Notes under the pieces: model-generated
Databases searched by the model: none
What the model was told of the DNA's origin: nothing
What the model saw: the letters and a program-made list of their open reading frames with translations, nothing else
Assembly (NCBI RefSeq): GCF_016906535.1
Contig: NC_057379.1
Location: forward strand, 1,798,001-1,862,000
Source of the DNA: Rhizoctonia solani
Lineage: Eukaryota; Basidiomycota; Agaricomycetes; Cantharellales; Ceratobasidiaceae
Direction: 5' to 3'
DNA length: 64,000 bases
Program-made: the position numbers and the translations under genes
Shown: positions 63,101 to 64,000 of the stretch, piece after piece
Layout: each line of letters opens with the position of its first letter
Numbering within the stretch: position 1 is the stretch's first letter

Positions 63101-64000
63101 CGCCATCCTGATAAAATACTCTGCACAGGATTCTCTCCCAATGGCAAGCATATCGCCTGTGGCCTGTTCAGTGATGAGTCTCCAATTGTTGTTTACCATG
63201 CGTTGACTGGCAAGTCACTCCCTTTTCTATCCAATGCTCGTCAATCTTTGGTCCTTTCAGTTGCCTTTTTGCCCAACGGAAAGAACCTTGTCACTGGTCA
63301 TGAATCCGGTGATTTGCGCGTCTGGAGTCTACACAACGGCACCGCCACACACTCCCCACCAAAAGTACACAACGACACAATCACATCCATTGGGTTTTCG
63401 CCACTCGGAGACAAACTCGTCACTGCGTCTTATGATAGGTGCGTGTATATGTGGGATGTAGAGAACGGCTACTCCAACCCTTGCCTACTTGGCACACACG
63501 AGCATGACGTTTACTCCGTGGCGTTCTCACCCGACGGCACACGGATTGCATCATGCTCAGGGGATGGCGTCACGATGTGGAATTCACTTCACTCGACATC
63601 CTCTCATACACCAAAATGGAAGGCGCCAACCAATGCTGTCTATTCGGTTTCAATATCGCCTGATGGGTCACGCATCGCCGCAGCGGGTCTTGACCATGCG
63701 ATCTTCATGCTCAACGCACCCGATGGCACCGGCACTGTCGAGCCACTTATGGCAGACACCAATTGGATTAATTCGGTGGCGTTCTCGCCCAATGGCAGGT
63801 ACCTTGCTTCTGGCCATGCTGACGGTGCCATCTGTCTGTGGGATGGCACGAGCGGCAAGCTGCTATTCGGCCCACTCTGAGGGCATGAAGACTGGGCCCG
63901 GTCGATTTCATTCTCACCCAATGACAAGCGCATTGTCTCCGCCTCGGATGACAAGACCATACAAATGTGGGATGTGGGTGATGGGACTCTGACAGCTATC
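60168..64000 (+). pseudogene. NACHT-WD40 receptor copy 2, two in-frame stops, 3' end beyond the window
   Basis: The exon plan mirrors copy 1: 60168-60377, 60439-60569 (131 nt), 60618-60756 (139), 60807-60854 (48), 60907-62427 (1521), 62480 onward; the middle three lengths are identical. The N-terminal part is shorter (MSRLVGIFDRALDKIK...). NACHT has GMAGTGKT and [12 protein letters not shown] at 62218-62220 replaces the CGA of copy 1 late in exon 5, and TGA at 63878-63880 breaks a WD40 unit where copy 1 has CAA. Translation would give a receptor with NACHT but without WD40 repeats. The stops may be real pseudogenisation, alternative alleles or editing; splicing around them is not evident. Confidence 0.85.

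Noticed and set aside
1..64000. CRISPR arrays, bacterial operons, phage or plasmid features
   Set aside because: No regularly spaced short repeats. Spliced genes and LTR elements show a eukaryotic nuclear sequence.

Overview
The window is nuclear DNA of a filamentous basidiomycete. Genes have many 47-60 bp GT-AG introns, there are NACHT-WD40 receptors, and chromodomain Ty3/gypsy retrotransposons of the Tf1/sushi type are nested in one another. The receptor architecture and the elements remind me of Rhizoctonia/Ceratobasidium (Cantharellales); that genus-level guess is recognition from memory and was not tested by a search.

Positions 1-43,497 are an almost gene-free retrotransposon nest. Most layers could be bounded to the base by TG...CA ends and 5-bp target-site duplications (TSDs). 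The LTR families are named here A (A0, A1, A2, A3 and solo LTRs), B (element B, related relic D, LTR pieces), C, X (three 1.3-1.5 kb solo LTRs), Y (one 1.2 kb solo LTR) and T (a 435-bp TRIM plus a solo LTR). Old A0 (minus) holds A1, a solo B LTR and X2. Old D (plus) was split by C; C in turn holds T1, X1, B and A2. D also received solo T2 and X3, and X3 holds Y, a solo A LTR and the full-length A3.

Elements of A, B and C encode gag with a CCHC knuckle (seen in A, B and C) and a pol with protease, RT, RNase H, integrase and chromodomain. Families A and B share a GGGAAAA slippery heptamer just before the gag stop, implying -1 frameshifting. In A, B and C the sequence just inside the 5' LTR is complementary to the predicted 5' end of the element's own RNA, about 33 nt after an LTR TATA box. 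This is the Tf1-type self-priming signature, and an insertion on both sides in A3 covaries. Much of the damage looks like CpG deamination. A2 and A3 look intact as reading frames but each has lost a different catalytic aspartate (integrase in A2, RT in A3).

Positions 43,498-47,070 carry no recognised gene but include a near-perfect inverted repeat with 148-bp arms. The unique, genic part then begins: a coilin-like gene (47,071-48,917), a secreted S1/P1-type zinc nuclease (49,226-50,599), a NACHT-WD40 receptor gene (51,316-56,142), an unassigned probable spliced gene on the minus strand (about 57.0-58.9 kb), and a second NACHT-WD40 copy (60,168 to the window end). The second copy has the same exon plan but two in-frame stops. 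The two receptor copies are mosaics of diverged and nearly identical blocks, introns included, which suggests gene conversion between tandem paralogues.
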